64,000 nucleotides of DNA from Serratia fonticola (GTDB taxonomy: Bacteria > Pseudomonadota > Gammaproteobacteria > Enterobacterales > Enterobacteriaceae). The notes under the pieces are model-generated. The model was not told the DNA's origin and searched no databases. It saw nothing but the letters and a program-made list of their open reading frames with translations. Of this stretch, positions 45,593 to 54,757 are shown piece after piece (position 1 is the stretch's first letter; the number at the start of each line of letters is the position of its first letter). A program made the position numbers and the translations under genes. The stretch spans positions 1,116,001-1,180,000 of the forward strand of contig NZ_VFMK01000001.1 in NCBI RefSeq assembly GCF_006715025.1, given 5' to 3'.

Positions 45593-48500
45593 ATGTACGG
45601 ACCAGTCAAAGTTTGGCAGGAGCAGATCGAGTTACCTACCTACGCCACCGGCGAGCAGGATCCCCATCCGATGTTCCTGGAAAATCGGGTCTATCAGGGA
45701 TCTTCTGGTGCGGTATATCCATATGGTGTGATCGATACCCTGAGTGGCAAGCAGGCCCCAAGATGTTATCAGGCCATCTGGTTGGAGAATGATTTTCTGC
45801 GGGTGATGTTGCTGCCTGAGCTGGGCGGGCGTATCCATCGTGCCTATGACAAAGTGCAGCAGCGTGATTTTGTTTATTACAACGAAGTGGTGAAACCCGC
45901 GTTGGTGGGGCTGTTGGGGCCTTGGATCTCCGGCGGTATCGAATTCAACTGGCCGCAGCACCATCGCCCAACCACCTATATGCCGGTGGATCACCGTATC
46001 CAGCAGCATGAAAACGGCGCGAAAACGGTGTGGATGGGGGAAGTGGAGCCTATGCGTGGCCTACAGGTGATGGCAGGTTTTACCCTGTATCCCGAGCGGG
46101 CATTGATTGAAATCAGCGCCAAGATCTATAACGCCAACCCCACTCCACGCCATTTCCTGTGGTGGGCCAATCCGGCAGTGAAGGGGGGAGACGATCACCA
46201 AAGCGTATTCCCGCCGGATGTCACCGCAGTCTTCGATCACGGTAAACGCGACGTCTCTTCCTTCCCGATTGCTACCGGGACTTATTACAAAGTCGATTAC
46301 TCGGCAGGTGTGGATATTTCGCGCTACAAGAATATCCCGGTGCCTACCTCCTATATGGCCCATAAGTCGGATTACGACTTTGTTGGTGCTTATAGCCATG
46401 ATGAGCAGGGCGGTTTACTGCACGTTGCCGATCACCATGTTTCACCAGGTAAAAAGCAGTGGAGCTGGGGTCACAGTGAGTTTGGCCAGGCATGGGATCG
46501 CAGCCTGACCGACAGCAATGGTCCCTATATCGAGCTGATGACCGGGGTATTTACCGATAACCAGCCGGACTTTACCTGGCTGGATGGCTACGAAGAGAAA
46601 TGCTTTGTACAAAACTTCCTGCCCTACAGCCAGTTGGGGATGGTGCAGAATGCCAATACCCAGGCGGCGTTGAAGCTGGAGGCCGATGAACGCCAGTTGG
46701 TATGGGGGATCTATGCGGTAGCGCCGTTGGAACAGCATCGGTTGGTGATCCGTTCGGATCACGAGCGGCAGATCCTGCTGGACCGTACTGTCGATCTTAC
46801 GCCAGGGGCTGCTTTGCTTGAACAGTTGAATGGGGATTTCCACGGTAGATTGACTATCGAACTGCTGGATGAGCAAGGCCACTGCGTACTCAGCTATTGC
46901 CAACATCAGCCGGATCCCAACGAGATGTTGCCCGTACCCGCCAAACCGCCGTTACCGGCAGAGCAAATCACCAGTACCGACGAAGCCTGGTTTATCGGCC
47001 AGCATCTGGAGCAATACAATCATGCCAGCCGTTCGGCCTTTGATTATTACCAGCGGGGTTTGGCGCTGGATGCTCAGGATTATCGCTGCAATCTGGCGTT
47101 GGCGACGCTGGAGTACAACCGCGCCAACTTCTCAGTAGCGATAGCCTATGCCGACAGTGCGCTGGCCCGTGCCCATCATCTAAACCGTAACCCGCAATGT
47201 GGGCTTGCCAGCCTGATGCGTGGTTGTGCGTGGGAGCAGCTTGGGGACGATACTGCCGCTTACGAAGATTTCTTCCGTGCGACCTGGAGCGGTAATGGTA
47301 AAGCGGGGGGCTTCTATGGATTGGCCCGTATCAAGATGCGTCAGGGAGAGTATGCGCAGGCGCTGGCCTTCTGTGAAAGCAGCCTCAAAAATAACGCCAA
47401 TCATTATCCGCTGATTGCCATGAAGGCGAGGTTGTTACAGCTGACGGGGCTTGGGGAACAGAGCCTGGTTTACCTCGATCGACAGATTGCCGCACTGCCG
47501 CTGCATTATGCTCTGTACTATCTGCGTTATGCACAAACGCGTAGCACCAGCGACTTGCAGGCCCTGCGCGAAGTGACCGGTGGTCGTGGGATCAATGCAC
47601 TGAATATCGCTAATCTGCTGTGCGAATGGGGGCAGCAACCGCAGGCGATAGAGGTGTTGACGTTGTTAGACAGCCAAGAAACGCTGCCGCTTTATCTGTT
47701 GGCCAGCCTACGCAAGCTGGAATTGAGCGCCGAGGAGTATCAACAGCTGTTGGCCAAGGCACAGGCCGGATTTGCACAACAGGTACGTTTCCCAAACAGT
47801 CTGGCGGAGGTGCGCATGTTGGCGCAGCTACCAGAATGCAATTTTGCCCAATACCTGTTGGGATGCTTCCACTACAGCAAGCGCAACTATCAGCAGGCTG
47901 TTGCGCTGTGGCGAGGATGTGTGGAACAACAGCCGGACTTTGCCGACGCCTGGCGTAACCTGGGGATAGATGCTTTCAACAAACATCATCAGGGCGAGAA
48001 GGCGCTGGCGTATTTGCAGCGAGCGGTCAATCTGGCACCGCAGGATGCGCGCCTGTTGTTCGAACTGGATCACCTGAGCAAATTACTCGGTATCGCCCCC
48101 CAACAGCGTCTGGCACGTCTGAAACAGTCGCTGCCGGTGGTTGCCAAGCGCGACGATCTCACAGCAGAACTACTCAGCCTCTATAACCAATGCGACGAGC
48201 TGGCGGCGGCGCAGGCCATCCTGCAGCAGCGTGAGTTCCATCCGTGGGAAGGAGGGGAAGGCAAAGTCACCGGCCAGTATCTGATCAACCTGCAACGCCA
48301 GGCCTTCCACGCACTACAACAGGGGCAAGCACAGCAAGCCACCACGCTATTACACAGTGCGCTTCGCTATCCGCATAACCTGGCAGAAGGGCGTTTGGTC
48401 GGCCAGAGTGATAACGACATTTATTACTGGCTCGGAGTTTGTGCCGCACGGCTTGGGGAGCACACTGCGGCACAAGGCTACTGGCAGCAGGCCTGCGCGG

Positions 48501-48889
48501 GTCACAGTGAAATGGCCGAAAGCCGTTATTACAACGATCAGCCGGTGGATTACCTGTTCTATCGCGGTATGGCATTGAAGCAGTTGGGACAACAGCCAGC
48601 GGCAACGGCGCTGTTTACACAGATGGCGCAATGGGCCGAGTCGCAACGTGGGCAGAAGGTAAATGCCGATTTCTTTGCTGTCTCTTTACCGGATCTGATG
48701 GCGCTGAACGGCGATCTGCAATTGGCACATCGGCAGCACTGTTTGCTGGTGCAGGCTTTGGCTTTGTTGGGAGTAGAACGCTTGCTCGATGCCCAGAACA
48801 CGCTGGCTGAGTTGTTGGCGACTAACCCAAGTCACGATAAAGCGCGGTTATTTAGCCTGTTGGCTGAAACCCTGGTTAGAGGAGCGTAG
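45593..48889 (+). CDS. Large DUF5107 domain protein with TPR repeats
   Basis: 1098 residues, no signal peptide, so probably cytoplasmic. The N-terminal ~330 residues match the DUF5107 type (VMLLPELGGRIHRAYDK, WISGGIEFNWPQHHRPTT, FLWWANPAVKGGDDHQSVFP, FPIATGTYY), a sugar-related domain resembling galactose-mutarotase-like folds. From about residue 460 to the end it is helical with TPR-like repeats (FDYYQRGLALDAQDYRCNLA, AYEDFFRATW, AWRNLGIDAFNKHHQGEKAL). It is the first gene of an operon with a sugar porter and an aldose epimerase. The function is unproven; a carbohydrate-modifying enzyme is a reasonable guess. The GAGGAAAGC site precedes the ATG. Confidence 0.85.
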   Translation: MYGPVKVWQEQIELPTYATGEQDPHPMFLENRVYQGSSGAVYPYGVIDTLSGKQAPRCYQAIWLENDFLRVMLLPELGGRIHRAYDKVQQRDFVYYNEVVKPALVGLLGPWISGGIEFNWPQHHRPTTYMPVDHRIQQHENGAKTVWMGEVEPMRGLQVMAGFTLYPERALIEISAKIYNANPTPRHFLWWANPAVKGGDDHQSVFPPDVTAVFDHGKRDVSSFPIATGTYYKVDYSAGVDISRYKNIPVPTSYMAHKSDYDFVGAYSHDEQGGLLHVADHHVSPGKKQWSWGHSEFGQAWDRSLTDSNGPYIELMTGVFTDNQPDFTWLDGYEEKCFVQNFLPYSQLGMVQNANTQAALKLEADERQLVWGIYAVAPLEQHRLVIRSDHERQILLDRTVDLTPGAALLEQLNGDFHGRLTIELLDEQGHCVLSYCQHQPDPNEMLPVPAKPPLPAEQITSTDEAWFIGQHLEQYNHASRSAFDYYQRGLALDAQDYRCNLALATLEYNRANFSVAIAYADSALARAHHLNRNPQCGLASLMRGCAWEQLGDDTAAYEDFFRATWSGNGKAGGFYGLARIKMRQGEYAQALAFCESSLKNNANHYPLIAMKARLLQLTGLGEQSLVYLDRQIAALPLHYALYYLRYAQTRSTSDLQALREVTGGRGINALNIANLLCEWGQQPQAIEVLTLLDSQETLPLYLLASLRKLELSAEEYQQLLAKAQAGFAQQVRFPNSLAEVRMLAQLPECNFAQYLLGCFHYSKRNYQQAVALWRGCVEQQPDFADAWRNLGIDAFNKHHQGEKALAYLQRAVNLAPQDARLLFELDHLSKLLGIAPQQRLARLKQSLPVVAKRDDLTAELLSLYNQCDELAAAQAILQQREFHPWEGGEGKVTGQYLINLQRQAFHALQQGQAQQATTLLHSALRYPHNLAEGRLVGQSDNDIYYWLGVCAARLGEHTAAQGYWQQACAGHSEMAESRYYNDQPVDYLFYRGMALKQLGQQPAATALFTQMAQWAESQRGQKVNADFFAVSLPDLMALNGDLQLAHRQHCLLVQALALLGVERLLDAQNTLAELLATNPSHDKARLFSLLAETLVRGA

Positions 48890-48890
48890 T

Positions 48891-50315
48891 ATGAATAATC
48901 ATCTTAATATGGGGTATGTCTGGACGATTTGCCTGGTGGCGGCCTGCGGTGGTTTGCTTTTTGGTTATGACTGGGTGGTGATCGGTGGTGCCAAGCCATT
49001 TTATGAGGCCTACTTTGGCATTACCGATCCGGTACAATCCGGTTGGGCGATGAGCTCGGCGCTGGTGGGGTGTATTTTCGGGGCGTTGGTTTCTGGTCTG
49101 CTGTCCGATCGCTTTGGCCGTAAACTGCCCTTGGTGGTCGCAGCATTAACCTTCGTGATTTCCGCCTGGGGCACGGCGATGGCGGCCACTTTCGATGCTT
49201 TTATCATCTACCGTATCGTGGGTGGGGTGGGTATCGGCCTGGCTTCGGCTCTGTCGCCGGTTTATATCGCCGAGGTGAGTCCGGCGGCTCAGCGTGGGCG
49301 CTTTGTTGCCGTAAACCAACTGACAATTGTGATAGGCGTGCTGGCCGCACAGCTGATTAACCTGATGATCGCCGAACCGGTTGCCGCCAATGCCAGCGCT
49401 GCAGATCTGTTGGCCAGTTGGAACGGCCAGGTTGGTTGGCGCTACATGTTTGGTGCCGAACTGATCCCGGCAATGGCCTTCCTGCTACTAATGCTGATTG
49501 TACCGGAGTCTCCGCGTTGGCTGGCCAAGGTTGGGCGCCATGAAAAAGCGCACGGTGTTTTACAGCGTATTGGTAATGCTCATTACGCGCAGCAAACGCT
49601 GACGGAGATCCGCCAGACGCTGAGCAGCGACGGTAAAAAAGTGCCACTCAGCGCGCTATTGCGCAGCGATGTGCGCCCGGTGCTGCTGATAGGCATCGTA
49701 CTGGCCGTTTTCCAGCAGTGGTGCGGGATCAACGTGATCTTCAACTATGCGCAGGAGATCTTTGCCTCTGCCGGATTTGATATCAACGATACGCTCAAGT
49801 CGATCGTGGCTACCGGATTGATCAATCTGGTATTTACCCTGCTGGCGTTGCCGCTGGTGGATCGTATAGGTCGTCGTCGCCTGATGCTGATGGGTTCTGC
49901 CGGGTTGACCATTATCTATGTGCTAATGGCCGCAGCGTATGCTTATGGCCTGTTGGGGCTACCGGTTCTGCTGTTGGTACTGGTGGCGATTGCCATCTAT
50001 GCGTTGACCTTGGCACCGGTAACCTGGGTGCTGCTTTCCGAGATTTTCCCCAATCGGATCCGTGGTTCGGCGATGGCCGTGGGAACCTTTGCCCTGTGGA
50101 TTGCCTGCTTTGTACTGACCTATACATTCCCGATACTGAATGCGGCGTTGGGCGCAGCGGGCAGTTTCCTGCTGTATGGTGTGATCTGTTTGGCCGGGCT
50201 GGTGTTTATTCATGCCAAGGTGCCTGAAACCAAAGGGATCACTCTGGAAGCGCTGGAGGAGCAACTGCGTGGTAAGTCCAGCGGTGAGGAGGGCGCAGTG
50301 CGCCAGGCTGAATGA
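48891..50315 (+). CDS. MFS sugar porter (sugar:proton symporter)
   Basis: 474 residues of the XylE/AraE type with 12 membrane segments. Signatures include GGLLFGYDWVVIGG, SDRFGRK, PVYIAEVSPAAQRGRFVAVNQ, VPESPRWLAKVGR, QQWCGINVIFNYA, DRIGRRRLM and PETKG. The start at 48891 has GAGG 8 bp upstream and follows the DUF5107 stop by one base; a frame from 48789 is overlap noise. It probably imports the sugar used by the neighbours; the substrate cannot be told from sequence. Confidence 0.92.
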   Translation: MNNHLNMGYVWTICLVAACGGLLFGYDWVVIGGAKPFYEAYFGITDPVQSGWAMSSALVGCIFGALVSGLLSDRFGRKLPLVVAALTFVISAWGTAMAATFDAFIIYRIVGGVGIGLASALSPVYIAEVSPAAQRGRFVAVNQLTIVIGVLAAQLINLMIAEPVAANASAADLLASWNGQVGWRYMFGAELIPAMAFLLLMLIVPESPRWLAKVGRHEKAHGVLQRIGNAHYAQQTLTEIRQTLSSDGKKVPLSALLRSDVRPVLLIGIVLAVFQQWCGINVIFNYAQEIFASAGFDINDTLKSIVATGLINLVFTLLALPLVDRIGRRRLMLMGSAGLTIIYVLMAAAYAYGLLGLPVLLLVLVAIAIYALTLAPVTWVLLSEIFPNRIRGSAMAVGTFALWIACFVLTYTFPILNAALGAAGSFLLYGVICLAGLVFIHAKVPETKGITLEALEEQLRGKSSGEEGAVRQAE

Positions 50316-51160
50316 TCGAGCTTGCCAATGAAACGCTGTCCCTACAACTGCGATTGTCAGGGGCAGCCATTCTGAACCTGATCGACCGGCGTAACGGGCG
50401 AGCCATTCTGCGCCCCACGCCTGAGACGGCAACGGCCTGCGGTGACTGTGCCCTGTTCCCGATGTTGCCACTGGCGAACCGGGTGGCGGGTAATGCGTTT
50501 AGTTGGCAGGGAAAAGTCTGGCGGTTGCCTGCCAGCACGGCGGATGAGCAATTTTTCCTGCATGGCGATGGTTGGCTATTGCCTTGGCGGCAGCTAGAGA
50601 AAACGGCGAATTACGTTACTTTGGTATTGGAGTCACAGGTTGAGACGTTGTACCACTACCGGGCGCTGTTGACCTATGGCCTATGGGATAATGTGTTTTC
50701 CGCTACGCTGCAATTAACGCATCTGGCAGAGGCACCTTTCCCGTATGGCCTCGGTTTCCATCCCTTCTTCGCCCGGCAACCTGACAGTGAAATACAGTTT
50801 GATTGCGAAGGGTATTGGCCGGAATGCCAGCATCATCTGCCAGGGCGGTGGCAATCGTCGTTACCTGCCGAGCTGGATTTTCAATGTGCGCAAAGACCAC
50901 AAGGCTGGATAAACAATGCGTTCAGTGGCTGGAATGGGCGGGCTCAGCTATGGACTCCTTCAACCGGGCAGCAGCACATCACGTTACTCAGCCATACGCC
51001 TTATTTGATGATTTATCAGCCCGCAAGTCAGGCTGACTTTATTTGCCTGGAGCCGCAGACGCATCCGGTTAATGCCCATAACCATCCGCAGTTACCGGGG
51101 CTACGGGTACTGGGGGCGGGGGAAAGTGTGACGTTGGCAATGCGTATCCTGTGCCAGTGA
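50312..51160 (+). CDS. Aldose 1-epimerase family protein
   Basis: 282 residues with the galactose-mutarotase-like beta-supersandwich pattern. Expected residues are seen in LPLANRVAG, HGDGW and GFHPFF (catalytic-site histidines) and in ICLEPQTHPVNAHN (acid). It overlaps the porter stop by 4 bp (ATGA), so it is translationally coupled. It probably interconverts anomers of the imported sugar. Confidence 0.88.
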   Translation: MIELANETLSLQLRLSGAAILNLIDRRNGRAILRPTPETATACGDCALFPMLPLANRVAGNAFSWQGKVWRLPASTADEQFFLHGDGWLLPWRQLEKTANYVTLVLESQVETLYHYRALLTYGLWDNVFSATLQLTHLAEAPFPYGLGFHPFFARQPDSEIQFDCEGYWPECQHHLPGRWQSSLPAELDFQCAQRPQGWINNAFSGWNGRAQLWTPSTGQQHITLLSHTPYLMIYQPASQADFICLEPQTHPVNAHNHPQLPGLRVLGAGESVTLAMRILCQ

Positions 51161-51175
51161 GTGTCAACTCAAGCA

Positions 51176-51200
51176 ACGGGGCCGATAGTGCGGCCCCGTT
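51176..51200. terminator. Bidirectional terminator between the epimerase gene and dkgA
   Basis: Perfect 9-bp stem ACGGGGCCG/CGGCCCCGT with loop ATAGTG, 15 bp after the epimerase stop and 4 bp before the dkgA stop. The T-tract is weak on both strands. Confidence 0.7.
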
Positions 51201-51204
51201 CAGA

Positions 51205-52020
51205 TTAAAAGGCGTCCGGATCCGGCCCCAGGCGATTGCCAATATCCAGTTTGGCAATGTCGCTCAGCTCATCTTTATCCAGTTTGAAATCAAACACCTC
51301 AAAGTTTTCACGAATGCGGGCAGGTGTGACCGATTTCGGTATCACAATCAAACCGCTGTCCAAGTGCCAGCGAACCACGATCTGCGCAGGCGTCTTGTTG
51401 TACTTCTCGGCCAGCTTTTTGATCAACGGTTGATCGAATACCCCTTCGCCCCCTTGTGCCAGCGGGCTCCAGGATTCAGTGGCAATGTGATGGGTAGCGT
51501 TCCAGGCGCGCAGCTGGCGTTGTTGCAGCAGTGGGTGCAGTTCGATCTGGTTGATCACCGGCGCGACGTTGGTTTCATCAAGCAGGCGTTGCAGGTGCGG
51601 CGTATGGAAATTACATACGCCGATACTTTTCGCCAACCCCTGTTCGCGCAGTTTGATTAACCCGCGCCAGGCATCCACATAGCGATCCTGTGCCGCTTTC
51701 GGCCAATGGATCAGATAGAGATCGACGTAATCCAGCTTCAGCTTTTTGAGGCTGGTTTCCAGCGCAGCCTGAGGATCGCCCTGATCGTCGTTCCACAGTT
51801 TGGTGGTGATAAATAGCTCTTCACGCGGGATAGTGGTCGATTGCAGCGCGGCGCCGACCCCTTCCTCGTTTTTGTAAATCGCGGCGGTATCGATGGAGCG
51901 ATAGCCGACCTCTAACGCTTTGGTAACCGCATTGGTGGTTTCTGCAATGCTTGCCTGCCAAACGCCGAGACCCAACTGCGGCATCAGATTACCATCGTGG
52001 AGCTTGATGATGGGTTGCAT
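51205..52020 (-). CDS. dkgA: 2,5-diketo-D-gluconate reductase A / methylglyoxal reductase
   Basis: NADPH-dependent aldo-keto reductase; 271 residues (E. coli 275). The catalytic tetrad fits Asp44, Tyr49, Lys74 and His105 (IDTAAIY, TKLW, LIHWP). The cofactor-binding end reads IPKSVTPARIRENF. It reduces 2,5-diketogluconate, methylglyoxal and furfural-like aldehydes. In E. coli it is next to yqhD under YqhC control; here another alcohol dehydrogenase and an ERIC remnant separate the two. Confidence 0.93.
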   Translation of the reverse strand: MQPIIKLHDGNLMPQLGLGVWQASIAETTNAVTKALEVGYRSIDTAAIYKNEEGVGAALQSTTIPREELFITTKLWNDDQGDPQAALETSLKKLKLDYVDLYLIHWPKAAQDRYVDAWRGLIKLREQGLAKSIGVCNFHTPHLQRLLDETNVAPVINQIELHPLLQQRQLRAWNATHHIATESWSPLAQGGEGVFDQPLIKKLAEKYNKTPAQIVVRWHLDSGLIVIPKSVTPARIRENFEVFDFKLDKDELSDIAKLDIGNRLGPDPDAF

Positions 52021-52069
52021 GCGTTTTCTCCTTATGACAGCTTACGGGCCGAAGCCCGTTTGTACACAG

Positions 52070-52118
52070 TGTCTTTCAAACTGAGCCGTATTAACGACCG
52101 GCTGAAATCCATAGGGTA
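52070..52118. repeat. ERIC-derived remnant
   Basis: GTCTTTCAAACTGAGCC and GGCTGAAATCCATAGGGTA are shortened ERIC ends about 13 bp apart; the core is absent. It lies between dkgA and the upstream alcohol dehydrogenase gene. Confidence 0.5.
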
Positions 52119-52165
52119 AAGCGTAATTTTAGTTCGTAACCTCAGCGATTGCCGAGTTTGCGTTC

Positions 52166-53212
52166 TCAAGCGTGCATATCCAGTACGATACGATATCGTG
52201 CCTTGCCCGCTTCCAGATGCGCGATGGCATCGTTTACTTTACTTAGTGGGAAATGCTCCACCTGTGGCTCAATACCGTGTCGGGCACAGAACGCCAGCAT
52301 GTCTGCCAGGCGGGAAGGGGCCCCGGTTGGCGAAGCCGAAAGTTCGGCCTGTTTGCTGATAAACGAGAATACCTGAACCGGCACTGGGTTTGGGATCGCC
52401 CCGACAAAGTGCAGACGGCCTTTAGGTGCCAGGGTACTGATGAAGGCATCCCAGTCCAGTGAGGCGCTGGCGGTCACCAGAATAAAGTCGAGCTGATTGG
52501 CGATGGCTTTCAATGCTGCGCTATCGTTACTGGCCACGACACGGTGCGCCCCGAGCGAAAGCGCCTCATCACGCTTGCTGTTAGACGAGGTAAAGGCCGT
52601 TACTTCACAACCCCAGGCGTGCATAAAGCGGATAGCCATATGACCCAGGCCGCCGATCCCCACGACGCCAACGCGTTGCGTCGGGCGGACATCATATTGC
52701 AGCAAAGGGTTGAAAACGGTGATCCCACCGCAGAACAACGGCCCGGCGCTGGTCACATCGACCCCTTCCGGCAGGGGGATCGCCCAGGCCCAATGGCTGC
52801 GGATACGATCGGCAAAACCGCCATGGCGGCCAATAATGGTGGGCTGTACTTCATGACACAGGTGCTGATCGCCAGATATGCAAGGGTGGCAGTGCATACA
52901 ACTGCCGCGGTTCCAACCCACGCCGACCACCTGGCCAATCTTGAGCCCTTTGTTCTGCGCGTGCGGGCCAAGCTTGGTCACTTTACCCACCACTTCATGG
53001 CCTGGTACGAACGGGTAGTGAGTCATCCCCCATTCGTTATTTAGCATGGATAAATCGGAATGGCACACGCCGCAATAATCGATAGCCACTTCAATTTCAT
53101 CATCACCCAAGACTCCCGCATCGAAGCTGAAAGGCTCAAGCGGCTTTCCCTTGCCGGGCACGGCCCAGGCATGAATAGTGTTGTCGGAAACGGTGCTGGA
53201 TTGGTTGGCCAT
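52166..53212 (-). CDS. Zinc-dependent alcohol dehydrogenase, cinnamyl-alcohol-dehydrogenase type
   Basis: 348 residues of the medium-chain family. The catalytic zinc region YCGVCHSDL and GHEVVGKV, the structural zinc cysteines in GSCMHCHPCISGDQHLC and the Rossmann motif VGIGGLGH are all present. Such enzymes reduce aldehydes, generally with NADPH. It lies between yqhD and dkgA on the same strand, so three aldehyde reductases stand together, suggesting a shared aldehyde-detoxification role under YqhC. It is distinct from E. coli YahK. Confidence 0.88.
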   Translation of the reverse strand: MANQSSTVSDNTIHAWAVPGKGKPLEPFSFDAGVLGDDEIEVAIDYCGVCHSDLSMLNNEWGMTHYPFVPGHEVVGKVTKLGPHAQNKGLKIGQVVGVGWNRGSCMHCHPCISGDQHLCHEVQPTIIGRHGGFADRIRSHWAWAIPLPEGVDVTSAGPLFCGGITVFNPLLQYDVRPTQRVGVVGIGGLGHMAIRFMHAWGCEVTAFTSSNSKRDEALSLGAHRVVASNDSAALKAIANQLDFILVTASASLDWDAFISTLAPKGRLHFVGAIPNPVPVQVFSFISKQAELSASPTGAPSRLADMLAFCARHGIEPQVEHFPLSKVNDAIAHLEAGKARYRIVLDMHA

Positions 53213-53352
53213 AATACTCTCCCATGAATTAACGAAATGGTGTCATGCGATGCGATCGAAAGCGCAGGTGAGGCGCAAACCGTGCCCGGTGATCAACCGG
53301 GCACGGGAGGTAGAAACTAAAGCCTAGCAGGAAACTGTGATGTTGCGATGAA

Positions 53353-54516
53353 TTAACGTGCCGCCTGATAAATGCGTTGGCTGACTTCCAGCGTAATGTC
53401 CTGGTGCTCACCCAGCGCCGTCATGCCGTGCTGATGCAGTTTGTCGATCAATGCCGGGATCGAGCTGCCATCAAGCTGGTAGTCAGACAGGCGGGTTGGC
53501 ACGCCCATTTTTTCAAAGAAATCGCGGGTAGCGGCAATGGCACCGTCAATGCGACTCTCTTCGCTACCTTCACGCAGGCCCCAGACGCGATCGGCATATT
53601 GCAGCAGTTTCTCGCGTTTCTGGGCTTTTTTCTCTATAAGCAAGGCAGGCAGCACGATCGCCAGGGTTTGTGCGTGATCCAGACCGTGCATGGCGGTCAG
53701 CTCATGGCCGAGCATATGGGTTGCCCAGTCTTGAGGGACACCGGCACCGATCAGGCCGTTCAAGGCCATGGTGGCGCTCCACATCACGTTGGCACGTACC
53801 GCGTAATTTTCCGGTTCGGCCAGAGCACGCGGCCCGTCTTCCAATAGCGTCAGCAGCAGGCCTTCTGCAAAGCGGTCCTGCACCTTGGCATCGACCGGAT
53901 AAGTCAGATACTGCTCAATGGTGTGGACAAACGCGTCCACGACACCGTTAGCAATCTGGCGTGGTGGCAGTGAATAGGTGACAACCGGATCCAGCACGGC
54001 GAACAGAGGTTGCACGTACGGGGAGAAGAAGTGCTGCTTATCTCCGCTACTCTTGCGGGTGATCACTGCGCCGCTGTTGGATTCAGACCCGGTTGCGGGC
54101 AAGGTCAGCACACAGCCCATCGGCACCGCGCTGGTGATTTCGCTACCCACGGTTTTCAGGATATGCCAAGGATCGCTGTCTGCAGTGTAGTTGGCTGCCG
54201 CAGCAATAAACTTGGTGCCATCCACCACTGAACCACCGCCCACAGCCAGCAGGAAGTCGATCTTTTCCGCCCGAACGATGTCTACCGCTTTCATCAGCGT
54301 TTCATAGGTTGGGTTCGGTTCAATGCCGGAGAACTCCTGCACATTGCGGCCAGCCAGTGCGGAATAAACCTGATCCAGCACGCCGTTTTTCTTCACGCTG
54401 CCGCCGCCGTAGGTGATCAGGATGCGGGCATCAGCCGGGATTTGTTTGCCTAATTCAGCAATTTGGTCTTTACCGAACAGGATTTTCGTGGGGGTATGAA
54501 GAATGAAGTTTTGCAT
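53353..54516 (-). CDS. yqhD: NADPH-dependent aldehyde reductase YqhD
   Basis: 387 residues, identical in length to E. coli YqhD. The iron-type alcohol dehydrogenase fold has the NADPH motif GGGSVVDGTKF near 94-104. The zinc ligands fall at the expected positions: Asp194 and His198 (VVDAFVH), then His267 and His281 (GHELTAMHGLDHAQ). It detoxifies short-chain and lipid-peroxidation aldehydes. It is divergent from yqhC. Confidence 0.96.
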   Translation of the reverse strand: MQNFILHTPTKILFGKDQIAELGKQIPADARILITYGGGSVKKNGVLDQVYSALAGRNVQEFSGIEPNPTYETLMKAVDIVRAEKIDFLLAVGGGSVVDGTKFIAAAANYTADSDPWHILKTVGSEITSAVPMGCVLTLPATGSESNSGAVITRKSSGDKQHFFSPYVQPLFAVLDPVVTYSLPPRQIANGVVDAFVHTIEQYLTYPVDAKVQDRFAEGLLLTLLEDGPRALAEPENYAVRANVMWSATMALNGLIGAGVPQDWATHMLGHELTAMHGLDHAQTLAIVLPALLIEKKAQKREKLLQYADRVWGLREGSEESRIDGAIAATRDFFEKMGVPTRLSDYQLDGSSIPALIDKLHQHGMTALGEHQDITLEVSQRIYQAAR

Positions 54517-54535
54517 TATCGTTTTCTCTTTTGTC

Positions 54536-54578
54536 TACCCGTCGTCTTTCAGGCTGCAACTTGAAATCCATAGGGTAT
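54536..54578. repeat. Minimal ERIC derivative (43 bp, the two ends fused)
   Basis: TACCCGTCGTCTTTCAGGCT followed at once by GCAACTTGAAATCCATAGGG: the right and left ends of an ERIC element joined without any core, leaving a near-palindrome. It lies 19 bp upstream of yqhD, within its likely leader. Confidence 0.65.
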
Positions 54579-54757
54579 AGGTATAAAGGAAGCGCTAGCA
54601 GCGCAATAATAACTGAAGTGTATTATCAGTAACTTGGCCGGTTCACACAATGCTCATTCCTGTTGGTGTCTTGCCTATTTCTACAGAACACTGTAGGAAA
54701 TGTACGTATTAGGCTATTCTTTATGCCGAATAGTTCAGTGTGTAAGAGGACGTTTCC

